A stretch of 37,369 nt of DNA, taken from NCBI GenBank assembly GCA_002863045.1, contig PKDH01000047.1:1-37369 (forward strand), given 5' to 3'. The DNA is from Legionella sp. (GTDB taxonomy: Bacteria > Pseudomonadota > Gammaproteobacteria > Legionellales > Legionellaceae). The notes under the pieces are model-generated. The model made no database searches, was not told the origin of the DNA, and saw only the letters and a list, made by a program, of their open reading frames with translations. Positions 15,988-27,700 of this stretch are shown piece after piece. A program made the translations under genes and the position numbers. Within the stretch, counting starts at the first letter, position 1; each line of letters begins with the position of its first letter.

Positions 15988-17046
15988 TTAAAGAATTTGG
16001 GCTTTATAACGCAAATAATGTTCCATCAATACCAATGCCATCATCGCTTCTGCAATCGGCACGGCGCGAATGCCCACACATGGGTCATGTCGCCCTTTGG
16101 TTACAATCGTTGTTGCTTGATTATCAATGGTCGTTGTGTATCCTGGCTTGGTGATGCTTGAGGTAGGTTTTAAAGCCAGACTAACCTCAATGGTTTGACC
16201 TGTTGAAATACCGCCTAAAATACCGCCGGCGTGATTGGATAAAAAGCCTGCGGGGGTGATTTCATCGCGATGCTCACTACCTAATTGGGTGATTGCATCA
16301 AACCCCGCTCCAATTTCAACGCCCTTGACCGCACCAATGGACATCATGGCATACGCAAGCCTGGCATCTAGCTTATCAAATACCGGGTCGCCTAGGCCAA
16401 CAGGCACTTGATGCGCACAAATCTTAAGGCGCGCCCCGATAGAGTCACCAGCACGCCTTAATGTCTCAATGTAGCTGGCCAGCGCCTCAAGCTGATGATC
16501 ATTCGGGCAAAAAAAAGCATTGTCATGAATGAAGCGTTCATCTGCAAAAGCAAGGTGCATATCACCCATTTGCGCTAAATAACCACAAATATGAATGCCT
16601 AAGACTTCGTTTAAATATAACCGAGCGATGGCACCCGCGGCGACTCGCGCGACCGTCTCACGGGCCGAGGCACGCCCACCGCCACGATAATCGCGATGTT
16701 TGTATTTATGATAATAGGTAAAATCAGCATGCCCTGGGCGAAATAAATCTTTGATGGCCTGATAATCGCGGCTGCGCTCATCGGTGTTATGGATAATAAG
16801 CGCAATGGGCGTGCCGGTGGTATAACCTTCAAACGTCCCTGAGAGAATCTCCACCAAATCATCTTCACGACGCTGTGTAGTGTATTTAGATTGACCTGGT
16901 TTGCGTTTATCTAAAAAGGGCTGAATACGTGTTTCATCAAGCTGCAAACCTGGCGGGCAACCATCGACAATACAACCTAACGCTTTGCCATGACTCTCAC
17001 CAAAGGTGGTCACACTAAATAATTGATTAAACGTATTACCACTCAT
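15988..17046 (-). CDS. aroC: Chorismate synthase
   Basis: A 352-residue enzyme that converts 5-enolpyruvylshikimate 3-phosphate to chorismate, the last shikimate-pathway step, using reduced FMN without net redox change. All family signatures are present: [18 protein letters not shown] near the N-terminus, [20 protein letters not shown] with [17 protein letters not shown] after it, and the C-terminal [18 protein letters not shown]. Full length compared with the E. coli enzyme (361). Its ATG overlaps the prmB stop (ATGA at 17043-17046), as also seen in other gammaproteobacteria, and asd follows closely. Confidence 0.97.
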   Translation of the reverse strand: MSGNTFNQLFSVTTFGESHGKALGCIVDGCPPGLQLDETRIQPFLDKRKPGQSKYTTQRREDDLVEILSGTFEGYTTGTPIALIIHNTDERSRDYQAIKDLFRPGHADFTYYHKYKHRDYRGGGRASARETVARVAAGAIARLYLNEVLGIHICGYLAQMGDMHLAFADERFIHDNAFFCPNDHQLEALASYIETLRRAGDSIGARLKICAHQVPVGLGDPVFDKLDARLAYAMMSIGAVKGVEIGAGFDAITQLGSEHRDEITPAGFLSNHAGGILGGISTGQTIEVSLALKPTSSITKPGYTTTIDNQATTIVTKGRHDPCVGIRAVPIAEAMMALVLMEHYLRYKAQIL

Positions 17047-17966
17047 GATGGTTGGACAAAATAAGCAGCTAATTGGTCATAAGTCAGCATAAACACGCCG
17101 GTGCCACCGCGCGCAAACTCAAGCCACATAAAAGGCAGGTCAGGATAAGCTTCCTGCAAGGCATCGGCACTGTTACCTACTTCAACCACCAATATGCCGT
17201 TTTGCGTTAAATAATCAGACGCACGTTGTAAAATTCGATGCACAATGGCCAAACCATTATCAGGCGCTTGCAACGCCAACACCGGCTCATGCTGGTATTC
17301 AGCCGGCAGGGTTTGCATCTCGCACTCGCCCACATACGGCGGATTTGACACAATCAAGTCATACCGCTTATCAGGCACCTCTGCCCAGGCATCTGACTCA
17401 ATAAAACGCACCTGTTCATCTAAGTTATAACGTTGGTGATTAACACGCGCGACTTCGAGCGCATCAGGCGAAATATCAATGGCATCGACCCATGCTTCGG
17501 GAAAATAGTGCGCACAAGCAATGGCAATACAACCACTGCCCGTGCATAAATCTAAAATATTTTGTACTTGGGGTGCATCAAGCCAGGGTGAGAATTGCTG
17601 CTCAATTAATTCGCCAATGGGTGAGCGTGGAATGAGTACCCGTTCATCGACATAAAAAGGCAACCCACAAAAATAGGCTTCATGCGTTAAATAAGGCACC
17701 GGTATGTTATGTACAATGCGCTTGACCAACATGGCATATAGCCCATCCTTTTCAACCTTGGTTAGTTTAGCTGAATAAAAATCGACTATGTCTTCAAAAG
17801 GTAGCTTCAAGCTTCCAGCAATAAGCGCGGTCATATCACTTAGGGCATTATCTGTACCATGACCATAAAAAAGTGAATGTTGCTCGGCACAACTCACAGC
17901 AAAACGTAAAAAATCAAGAATCGTTGCTAATTCTTGGGGACAGGCGTGCGTTAAATTATATTTCAT
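17043..17966 (-). CDS. prmB: Ribosomal protein L3 N5-glutamine methyltransferase
   Basis: A 307-residue SAM-dependent class I methyltransferase that methylates a glutamine of ribosomal protein L3. The SAM-binding motif is [12 protein letters not shown] (139-150), and the catalytic NPPY, which contacts the target glutamine, is at 198-201 (VSNPPYVGE). The N-terminal helical domain with [20 protein letters not shown] followed by [10 protein letters not shown] fits PrmB better than the release-factor methyltransferase PrmC. The neighbourhood (aroC downstream with a 4-nt overlap, smrB divergent upstream) is the same as in E. coli. It is the first gene of the prmB-aroC-asd unit, so the promoter should lie in 17967-18069. 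Confidence 0.94.
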   Translation of the reverse strand: MKYNLTHACPQELATILDFLRFAVSCAEQHSLFYGHGTDNALSDMTALIAGSLKLPFEDIVDFYSAKLTKVEKDGLYAMLVKRIVHNIPVPYLTHEAYFCGLPFYVDERVLIPRSPIGELIEQQFSPWLDAPQVQNILDLCTGSGCIAIACAHYFPEAWVDAIDISPDALEVARVNHQRYNLDEQVRFIESDAWAEVPDKRYDLIVSNPPYVGECEMQTLPAEYQHEPVLALQAPDNGLAIVHRILQRASDYLTQNGILVVEVGNSADALQEAYPDLPFMWLEFARGGTGVFMLTYDQLAAYFVQPS

Positions 17967-18069
17967 ACCATCATAAAATTAATCAAAATAAATCAGTTTA
18001 TAATAAAATAATGCGCTTGTCGTGATTTCTAATAATATTTGCTTTAATAATAAACAATAAAGGGTTCAT

Positions 18070-18627
18070 ATGGCCATCTCAGACGAAGATAAAGCCTTGT
18101 TTAGGCGTGTTGTTGGTAATGTTTTGCCGTTAAAATCAAGAAAAAATATACCAACCTCAGCACTTGCTGCACCTAAAACGCCTGGTATTGTGTTGGCCAA
18201 AAAAGAACCTAGAACACACAAACCTATTTATTTATCTGACCATTATACCGATACCAAAGACGCCGATAGCCAATTGTGCTATCAAAGCGCGCACTGCCCA
18301 GCCAAACGTTTTAAGGCCTTAAAACAAGGCTTGATTCGCTATGGAGCAAGGCTTGATTTACATGGGTTAAATCGAGCACAAGCCCAAGAAAAATTGCTTC
18401 ATTTTTTGCAACAAGCGCGGGTATGCCAGTGGCGCTGTCTTTTAATCATTCATGGCAAGGGTCAACAACATAGCCCTGTACCTGTACTAAAAAATCTTGT
18501 GAATCATTGGCTGCCGCAAATCCCTACAGTTCTCGCGTTTCATAGTGCCAAAGCCCAAGATGGCGGCACCGGCGCGGTTTATGTATTGCTTAAAAGAAAC
18601 CCATCATCCAGCACAAAGAGTGATTAA
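18070..18627 (+). CDS. smrB: Smr-domain endonuclease, ribosome rescue factor SmrB
   Basis: A 185-residue protein with a C-terminal Smr domain (about 92-180). The LDLHGL motif is at 95-100 (D96, H98) and the HGKG loop at 128-131. In E. coli SmrB cuts mRNA between collided ribosomes, which lets tmRNA rescue act. The N-terminal ISDEDKALFRRVVG resembles the conserved N-terminal segment of SmrB that binds the ribosome. Size (183 in E. coli) and the divergent position next to prmB-aroC support the assignment over SmrA. AAAGGG lies just upstream of the ATG. The stop codon is only 15 nt before the conserved box of the next, very large gene. Confidence 0.92.
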   Translation: MAISDEDKALFRRVVGNVLPLKSRKNIPTSALAAPKTPGIVLAKKEPRTHKPIYLSDHYTDTKDADSQLCYQSAHCPAKRFKALKQGLIRYGARLDLHGLNRAQAQEKLLHFLQQARVCQWRCLLIIHGKGQQHSPVPVLKNLVNHWLPQIPTVLAFHSAKAQDGGTGAVYVLLKRNPSSSTKSD

Positions 18628-18642
18628 CTTAAATTCTAAGTG

Positions 18643-18659
18643 CTTAATAAAACCTTAAG
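18643..18659 (+). promoter_or_regulatory. PmrA-box-like element upstream of the SecA-like giant gene
   Basis: CTTAATAAAACCTTAAG keeps the TTAA-N7-TTAA spacing of the PmrA box described for Dot/Icm genes (consensus cTTAATatTnncTTAAt) and matches it at 12 of its 15 specified positions. It ends 46 nt before ATG 18706. A nearly identical box (15 of 17) stands before the helicase gene at the same distance. Confidence 0.6.
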
Positions 18660-18678
18660 AAAAATTTTTTATCATAGA

Positions 18679-18684
18679 TAAAAT
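18679..18684 (+). promoter_or_regulatory. -10-like hexamer downstream of the PmrA-like box
   Basis: TAAAAT begins 19 nt after the box, so the second TTAA half site would overlap the -35 position, as at activator-dependent promoters. The same 19-nt gap is found at the helicase gene. Confidence 0.5.
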
Positions 18685-18705
18685 TCCCCAAAATAAAATG
18701 TGCAT

Positions 18706-21700
18706 ATGTCTCAATTCATCATTAATTCTGCAATAGATAACTTATTAATTGAATTTAGAAACATGCTTGGAAAAGTTTGGCGAGAAGCCCGGTCTGGCGA
18801 TAACGCTTATTATGATGACACTTTGCGAAAAATCCACGACGCTGAAGTAAAAATTTTAGAGCAATATCGTTATCAAGGCAGCATGGATAAAGAAAAGAAA
18901 AGAGACGGCATCATAAAATTTTTTTCATTTGAACATGAACCTATTTTTATCCTGTCTCAATATCATTACCAATTATCTAACGCCCTACTCGATTCATCTA
19001 GTAAACTAAAGCAAGAATACATTAGAAAATTTGACCAAGTTTGGTTTGAGCTTGAAAAACAGCTAAAAAATAGTTTACAAAAAATACGTCCGGCAGAATG
19101 TCTAAAGACACTTTTTGATTATTATCCGTGGCTTAAAGATGAAACTCGAGGATTAACTGCAAGCACTTCTGTAAACGATACCTATTTATCCTATCAATTT
19201 TTGTATGTATTTTTGTTTGCTCATATCACGCAAAACAAGCAACATGATTTTACAAAACCAACCACGTTACGAAAGTTGTTAGATAAAAAATTAACTTGGC
19301 CAACTCAATATCCAACTCAATCTAACGCCGCAACCTTTTTAGCCACTATCTTGTCTGAGGTTCCCAAAAAAGTATTAAAATTAGATAAATACCACCAAAC
19401 GATAGCAGCTCGTTATTATCCTGGCTTAGCTTATCGCTTTAAGCGCTTTGATGTTTATCGCTATTTATCAAGCATGTTTAATTCGAATCTATCTAATCGA
19501 TCAATACAGGTTTTAAATTTAGAAGAATTGCAAAAGCCCTTTCATGCAGCGGCCATACAGCAAACCATTATCTTAAATATCTCGACCGAAGATGATCCTT
19601 TCTGGCTTATTGGTCATCACCGTAATTTATATGTCCCTGCTGATATAGAAATACCTCGGGAGGCGCTTAACAAGCTCCAAAAAATATCAGGTATCAATTT
19701 TATTCAGGTTAAAAATGAGCATCATACCGCCGTATCAGACTTAGATATTGATTATATGACCGCCTGGTATGTCACAGCATTAAGTAGAATATTGCCAGCG
19801 GTACGCGAGTCAAAAAATGTTCATACTTTTCGTCACATGGTTCCTATGCCAATCTTATTAGGCTATGTCTATTATTACAGTGGCTGTAAAACAAATAACT
19901 ATTCACCAAGTTTGACAGGAAGTTACCTTACAGCAGGTCTTAACAATCGTTATCCGTTCACTAATCCTGCTGATTCATCTGGTAAATTTGTACCAATATC
20001 ATCCCACAAGTTATTGGCTGAAAAGACACAAAGTGATTTGCTAGATAACATCACATTCAACACACAACTTATCAGCTATTTTGAGCAGAGTGCTCTAACA
20101 TTTGCATCAAACCCTGAAGAATATGATACTTTGCAAGTTAACCAAGACATGGGTAAACAGTCATTAAGTAGAATGCAGCTTTGGGCAGCTACATACCACT
20201 TGCCTATGGTCAAACGCCTTTATTTTGCAATTGTCGAACCAAACGAGGTTTATTGCACAGACATTAAACTATTACAAGATTACCAAATTACCATTGAGTC
20301 TATTAGAGTAGCGCCTGCTGCTTTAAATAATTTAAGTGCGGAATTGGCGCATGCGTTTAGCTGTGCGGCGCGCAATCGTTTTCTAATAAGTTGTGATACT
20401 AGCGCTTTAAAAGCGGCAAAAAAAAACGTGCAAAACCGTCAAAAAATATGGAAGAACACCGGACAAGCACTTGAAAAATTTTTTAAATATCAAAGCGCCT
20501 CACTTACTTATGAAGCTTTAAGCGATATGCGTGTAGCCAATAAAACCTGGCTTGCTACGCAATGCAATCACAGCGCTAAACCGAATGGTATTGATGAGCT
20601 TATGTGGCAGTTATGGCAAATACCACAAATGGGGCATGATGCGCTGAATCATTTGTTCGATTATTTAGAAAAATCTTATGCTCTGAGTTGGAACAATCGT
20701 TATCGCGAGTTTGCACCAGCTTTAACCGCTATATTTGATTTAAACGGACCTTTTTACAGTAAAAATGAGCTTTATATCGACCATCTAGCTAAAAAAATTT
20801 ATGAGTTTGATCAATATAAAAATGGATGTGCACCCCTTTTTAAACAATTAACGCTGATTGTGCCGAAAAACGTTAATCGATTGACCATTGACGCAATCAT
20901 CAAATTAGTCACCGTATTAAACCAACGCTCAATTACCTACACTGATGAGACTAATGAAGTTATTCTAAGCCAAATTGCTGTAGATAAAGAAACCACTTAT
21001 ACGCTTTTTGAAAGATTACTTAACCATGCCCAAACGCATAAAAATTTTCGTTTGCTTATATGTATTCCAACATGTGATGTCCTTTTAGCTGATAAAAACA
21101 CGCATAAACTTAAATTAAAAACAATTTATCGACAATTACAAAATACTATTTTGGCCAACCGACGTTTGTTTAATCAAGGTATGCTGCCGGAAAATATGGC
21201 AGGCTTAGGTCAATATCAACAAGGCACCCATGCCCTTAAATTATATTTTAATGAAAAAGATACCACCAAAGCACAACCCTGGGACGGCGAAGATGTTTAT
21301 TATCCTTTAGGCAACAGCACGCCTGGCCTTCAGCAACAGCAAGAACAGCAACAAGAACAACAGCAAGAAGAACAACAAGAGCAAGAAGAACAACACATAC
21401 AAGAACAAGAAGAAGAGGCACAACAAGAGCAAGAAGAAGAGATTGGTCAATATCGCAAAAATGAAGACAACTTAATTACGCGCGATAATATTAACCTTCG
21501 TGCCGCTTCACTTTGGGCGAGTATTCCAGAAATAACTCGTCAACAATCAGGTCAAGAAGGAAAACCCCTTGATTTTCTCTTTTCAATATGGGTTGGTAGC
21601 ACATGTAATGCTGAACATGTGATAGAGAAAATAGAATACCAAGCGCTTGAAGAAATCATGCAACATGCCTCTTATTTTCGTTTTGGTATTAATAAAGATA

Positions 21701-24700
21701 ACCTACCCCCTGGTTTTTTTCTTGCCATTTCGTCTTTGTCCAAGGGTTTTATTTTATGCTTTGATTCGCGTAAAAAAATAGATGCCTTGTATGCTCGCAC
21801 GCATACTGTTAAGCCTAATCCGTTTAAAATGGTGATGTATCAACCTCAAAAAGCACAAGTGTTTCAGGGTGATTTTCGTCAATTAGAATCCCTATTTAAA
21901 TCATCTGACCATGGACATACACTTTGGCATTATTTAGCTTATGAGGCATATCCCCAAGCGCATCTTCAGGCATGCCAAACATTTTTAGATACGCATCAAT
22001 TAACTGTAGAAACCACCGATGCATCGGCAGCTTTACAAAGTTTTGAATTAACAGCACAAGCACAATCACCAGGTCATCTTGACATCGCGCTAGCAACCAT
22101 GAGCTGTTGGGCAAAAAATAAAATAACGCCCGCGTTATCTGAGCATCTATTTGTAAACAAGGCAACACGCTTTGATGATTCACAGCTTAAAAGCTTTGGT
22201 CAACTGTTTTATTATTATGATGGCTCTAAAGTAACTGAACTTGGTACCACCCATTGGTTTAATTTAGCGCAATCAATGTTTGATACTTTTGGTAGCGAAA
22301 ATTTTACTATTTGGTTTCATGATGTGTTATCAAGGCTGCCTAGTTGGCATGAGTGCCTTGATAAGTCTGAAATTGATGCCATGGTTCAAAGCATGCATGC
22401 CTTAAAAGATCACCCCTCTTATCAACAAATTTGGTGGCAATTACTCAAAGCACATGCTGCCTCTGTGGGTGCATTTCGGTATGCTCAAGTGTGGTTAGGT
22501 TTTACCGAATTAATCAATTATTTAGAAAATTCTCAAATACACATTAATGAACAAGCATGGCACGATTATCTAACAGATGCGCATTTATTTAACGCACAAA
22601 TTTTTCTAGACCGGCTGTATCACGTGTTAAAATCTTGCGAACAGCAACTTTTTGCGCAAAACATTCAACAACATATTTTAAATAATTTAGTCAATATCGA
22701 TTGGCATCATCATGGTTTTTACTATGCTAATATCTACCAATCTTATGGGTATTGGGATGAAACGCTTAAAATAACATCATTTTATAAAACCTACCAGACA
22801 AACAACATGAGCTATCTCACACCAGATGGCTATACTCATAAAGTAACTGATGGTATCACCCATTATTTACGCTTTGCCGCTCAGCATATGCAGTTTTCGT
22901 TTGTTGAATTTGATTATCTCAAACAAGAATTACAAGCATTGCCTGAAATCAAATTACCATCACTACGTTTAATTATTGCTTTACTAGCGCTAGGTCTTGA
23001 TGATATCGCTGAATTAAAAACTCATCAAATTATTAATTTAAACGCTTGTTTAGATGACCTTGAGCCTGACATTATCACATGGCTTAATGGTTTGCTGAGC
23101 TTAGCAGGGCAGACGTTTGTCAAAGGTAGCTTAACAGTATCCATCCATCAGCTTGCCCCATTGGGTGAATTATTAAAAAACATTACGCTACAAAATTTAA
23201 ATAAGCTCGAAACTCGAGAAGAAAAGTTAAAGTTGGTTAATCGCCTAGGTCGGGCATTGCAATGGTGTGATGGCGACCAACAAGAAGCGCGCATGCATAT
23301 GCTGGTAGCGTATCTTGAAAACACCCATGCCTTTTCGGCTGCCAACATATTAAGTGATACCATGCTTAAAGCCCATCCTTGGACCATTGCCGAACATCAA
23401 CCATTGGCGAATGTATTATTTAACGTATTTTTATCAAAAACCCAAACTACTAAACAACGTATTGCTTTAAAGAGATTTCATCAGCAAATAAGCTCTATTA
23501 ACATACCAACAAGCACTTGGTTACCTAATTTTAATGAGATAAAGCAAAGCTATAAGTTCATTACCAAGGCCGTAGATAGTGATAAGGCACGGCAAAAATA
23601 CATTGGTTATTGGATAAAGAAGGGCTGTGATATCAAAAACCAAAAGGCCCCTTATCGCCCACTTAATACCGAGGACATGGTTTTTGTACGAAATTTTTTA
23701 GATACTCATCTAAAGCCATCGTTTAAAGCACAAAATTATGTTCTGCTTGCCACCCTTAGTCAAAAATATTTAGCAGTTAATGTTCATACCGATGCCAAAG
23801 CTGCGCTGCAAAGTTTATTGAAATTTTTTATCGAACTAGATAATAAATCATATTACGATGAATTGGGTCAAATTATTGGCTATATAAATAAAAAAGCGGC
23901 AGATAATCAGGCTTTTTATGCCGTACCTGAACTTATTTTTTGGTTAAAAACCATTTATCACAAAGAGCGTTTTTGTCGTGAACATTTTCCAGTCAATTTG
24001 CTGGATGCACTTTTTACCCATATTGTAAATGATTCAAAAAACTCACTGCTTAATCGTCAACTACGTTTGTTAAGTAACCAAACCGATAATCGAGTTCTTG
24101 CACGAAAAGTAAGACAAATCGTGCAATTATCTTTGCCTAATTGTTATCAAATGATTCTTATTAAAATTTTTTTAAAAGGTGGTAGTGATAGTTATGTTGA
24201 ACTGGTAAAAAAATATTTAACGCAATTACATCACAGCAAAGTGACGTCATTTAAAAAGCTTGAAATGTATGAGCGTTTATTTGTATGCTTAAAAAACGAG
24301 CAAAACCATGAAGCCATTGCGGTGATTTTAAATGCTCTTACCTATCCAATCGATGAACCCTCAACAAAAGAACACTTTCATAATTTAACCAAAGTATGGC
24401 AAAAATCTCAGCATGATTTAGCCGAATTGTATATATCAGGTACCCTTTCTTTGTCCGATATGTGTCGTTTTTTAACCGCGCTTCAGGACCAATATTCAAC
24501 TGATTTTTCACTTAAAGCTGTTTTATTATGTAGTATTTTAATTCAAGCAAATGCTTCTACACACACTCATAATCCTCAAGCGCTTGAGCGCTTGATAAAC
24601 GTTGGTCAAGAATTAAAAACATGGCCGAATCTCATAACTTTAGCAGCATATTACAGTGAAAACCCTGAATTATCATTAACCCAGTTACAAGCTATTTATA

Positions 24701-27700
24701 CAGATAAACTTGATAAGATAGCACTTAAGCAAAAAGTAAATACTTTAATTCATTTGTATGAATCACAAATACGGGCAACAGACCACGAAGGCCATTCTAA
24801 AAGATTGTATGGCACATCATCTGCAGATTATGAAAATTTAACCCGTGTTCTTAATACTATTGAACGTAAAGGACAATCTAAATTAACACTTGATAAGCAA
24901 AAAGAATTATTAACGTTGCTTTACTACATCAAGCATTACAGCCTTTCAGAAAATATGGCAATCAAACCCATAAACACTTTACAGCAACTGCTTTATCAAA
25001 ACGTGAGTGCTGCCAACGACCCTAGTGTGTCAGATTTTGCACGCAAACAATTTGCTGCACAAACTTTAGCTGTTATGCGCGAAATTGTGCTAAGAAAAAC
25101 CGCTAAATGGGCTAATCACACACAAATGCTTGATTTACTCTATGCTGCGTTACACAACAATGACAGCATCATTCATCAGGTACGCACTGGCGAAGGCAAA
25201 AGTATTATCACGGTAATGCGCGCAAGTTACTTAGCGCTTAATAACAAAAGCGTTACCGTGTTTAGCTCAAAAGAAAGCTTGTCTTTTCGTGATTTTGCAG
25301 AATTTCAGCCTGTTTACAAAGCCATGTCTTTAGAATGTGCTTATATCACCCCAGATGCCCCCGCTTCGGCTTATGAAGCTCCTGCCGACGGTATAGGTAA
25401 AATTCATTACGCCACGCTGGGTAACAAAGTCTTATATCGGTTACGACATGTGTGGGAAGGTCAATCAATTCCTTTTAAATCTTGTGAAAACGTTGCCGTT
25501 TTAGATGAAGCTGACCATGCTTTGCTAGATGAGCGAACTCAATTTAATTTTGCGACCAATGTTGAAAATCAATCGGTTTATAATTTTGATGCCTGTGTGT
25601 ATCGCCTAACTTATGAGTTTTACCGCCAAAATATTGGCAATTTTGATCAAGATAAAACAGGTTGTATTAAGATATCTCGTCTACGTGATTTGCAAGGTTT
25701 ATGCAGTTTTCTACAACAAAATCAATCTTTATTTCCTGAAGAATCATCATTTTTCGAAAAATATATTATTCCAGCTCTAGATAAAAAGAACAAAAAAGCA
25801 ATTGAACAACGTGATAAGCGTTTGTTGCAATTATTAAAAGCCGCACACAGCGCGCATAATCTTAAAGAAGGTCAGCATTATTGTATTCGTACTGAGCAAA
25901 AGAGCGTATATAACACGCTTATTACCATTCGCGATGCCAAGGTTATGCTTGCCAATCAAGTGATACTGGGCTCTACTTACAGCGAACTTGTGCAACAATT
26001 TTTACATACAAGGCTTAATTACGAAGCGGCACAAAGAGGTGAATCACCTAACTTTTTTATTGAACCTGAAAGCTTGATTGCCTTATCACAAAATGCTCAT
26101 GTATTTCTTAGAAATGAGTTTAGTAAACTAGAAGGATGCACCGGTACTGCTGGCAGTCAGCAAGAATTATCGCGTTATTCTAAAGATTACAATTTAACGC
26201 ATGTGATCAAGGTGCCAACTCATCGGCCTAATCGTACCGATTTTCAACCACCGCTTTTTTGTACCGATTTTAACGCACAAATAACACAACTTGCTGAGAT
26301 AATTAAAAACCAAACCCATCGGCCTTTATTAATTACCTGTCAAGATGACAATGCCGTTAAGCAAATATTTAATCAGTTGCATAAAATTTTACCCCCTCAG
26401 TACTCGCTTGTTTGTGATACCAACGACCGTGGTCTAGCTGAAAAAGAGATTGTTAAAAAAGCTGGATTTAAAGGTGCCATCACCATTAGTGCGCGCTTGG
26501 GTCGTGGTACTGATATCAAGCCTGAGGTTGAAGATGGTTTGGGGGTGATTAGAACTTATCACGCAAGACCCAGAACCGCAAAACAAGAGCGCGGACGCCA
26601 GGGTCGTAACAATGCTTTGGGCATGACCCAGGAAGTATTAAATTTAAGCCTTATTGAACGACAGTATAAAGCGTTTGAGCAGCGTGAACCACAGGCTGTA
26701 CGTTCTATTTATGCGCAAGAACAACAAGCTTTAAGGCAAAAACGCGATAAGCATCAAGATAAAAACTCAGAAAAATGGTATTGGGCAAATGATAAAACAC
26801 AAGTCAAATATTATCTATGTGCACGCGTTGTATCACGATTACACGACCAAAACGAGCTTGTAAAAAATCGATTTACTCATCAAAAAGATAGTCTGATTGC
26901 AACACTTACCACTGATATTACAAAAATATTGGCGTTTTTGAACGATGAAAAAGCTGATGCTACGGATTTAGCACATCAACAACATGTATTAACCGATAAA
27001 CAAGCCCATATAAAAACAATGTGGCAAGATTGTCGTGCCAATATTGAACAAGCGTGGACCATGCGCTTGGCTGGTCATGCACAAGATACCAATGATACAT
27101 TTGCCCTATTTCTACAAAAAGCCAATACATTTTGGCAAAATTTCTCAAGCATTGATTCACGCTTTAACTCAATGATTATTTTGGAGTTATTTGAGCATAT
27201 TAGCTTGCCCGATGAAGTAAATCACGTCGCCGTATTTATCCAACGCAAAACACAATACTGCAAATCATTACCAAGAACGCTCACAACCCAACAAACTGAT
27301 GAATTGATACTATTGAAAAAAGATTTGCGCAAGCTCTTGTTGCAATATCATCCAGACAAAGCAAGAGTCAGTGATGATGAAGCGCAAGATATTACCCGTC
27401 AATTAACTGAATTAAGCCGACTGGTTGATGAAAAGATTCGTTTAACAGCAAAAAATTATTCCGCACCTGTAGAAAATCAATCTGACGTTTCAAATAAGCC
27501 TGTTAATTTAGATTTGAATGCACGAAGCGGCGCCATTATGATATACCAGCCCTCTAAAAAGGGAGATATCTTTGCAAATTTATTCAAACTTTATCAAACT
27601 TTACTGCATAATACTCAGCAATATTGTTATGAAAATGACACATGTTTTTTACCTGAAAATTTAATTGATAAACTTCATGAACCAAGCCGCCGCGATCTGC

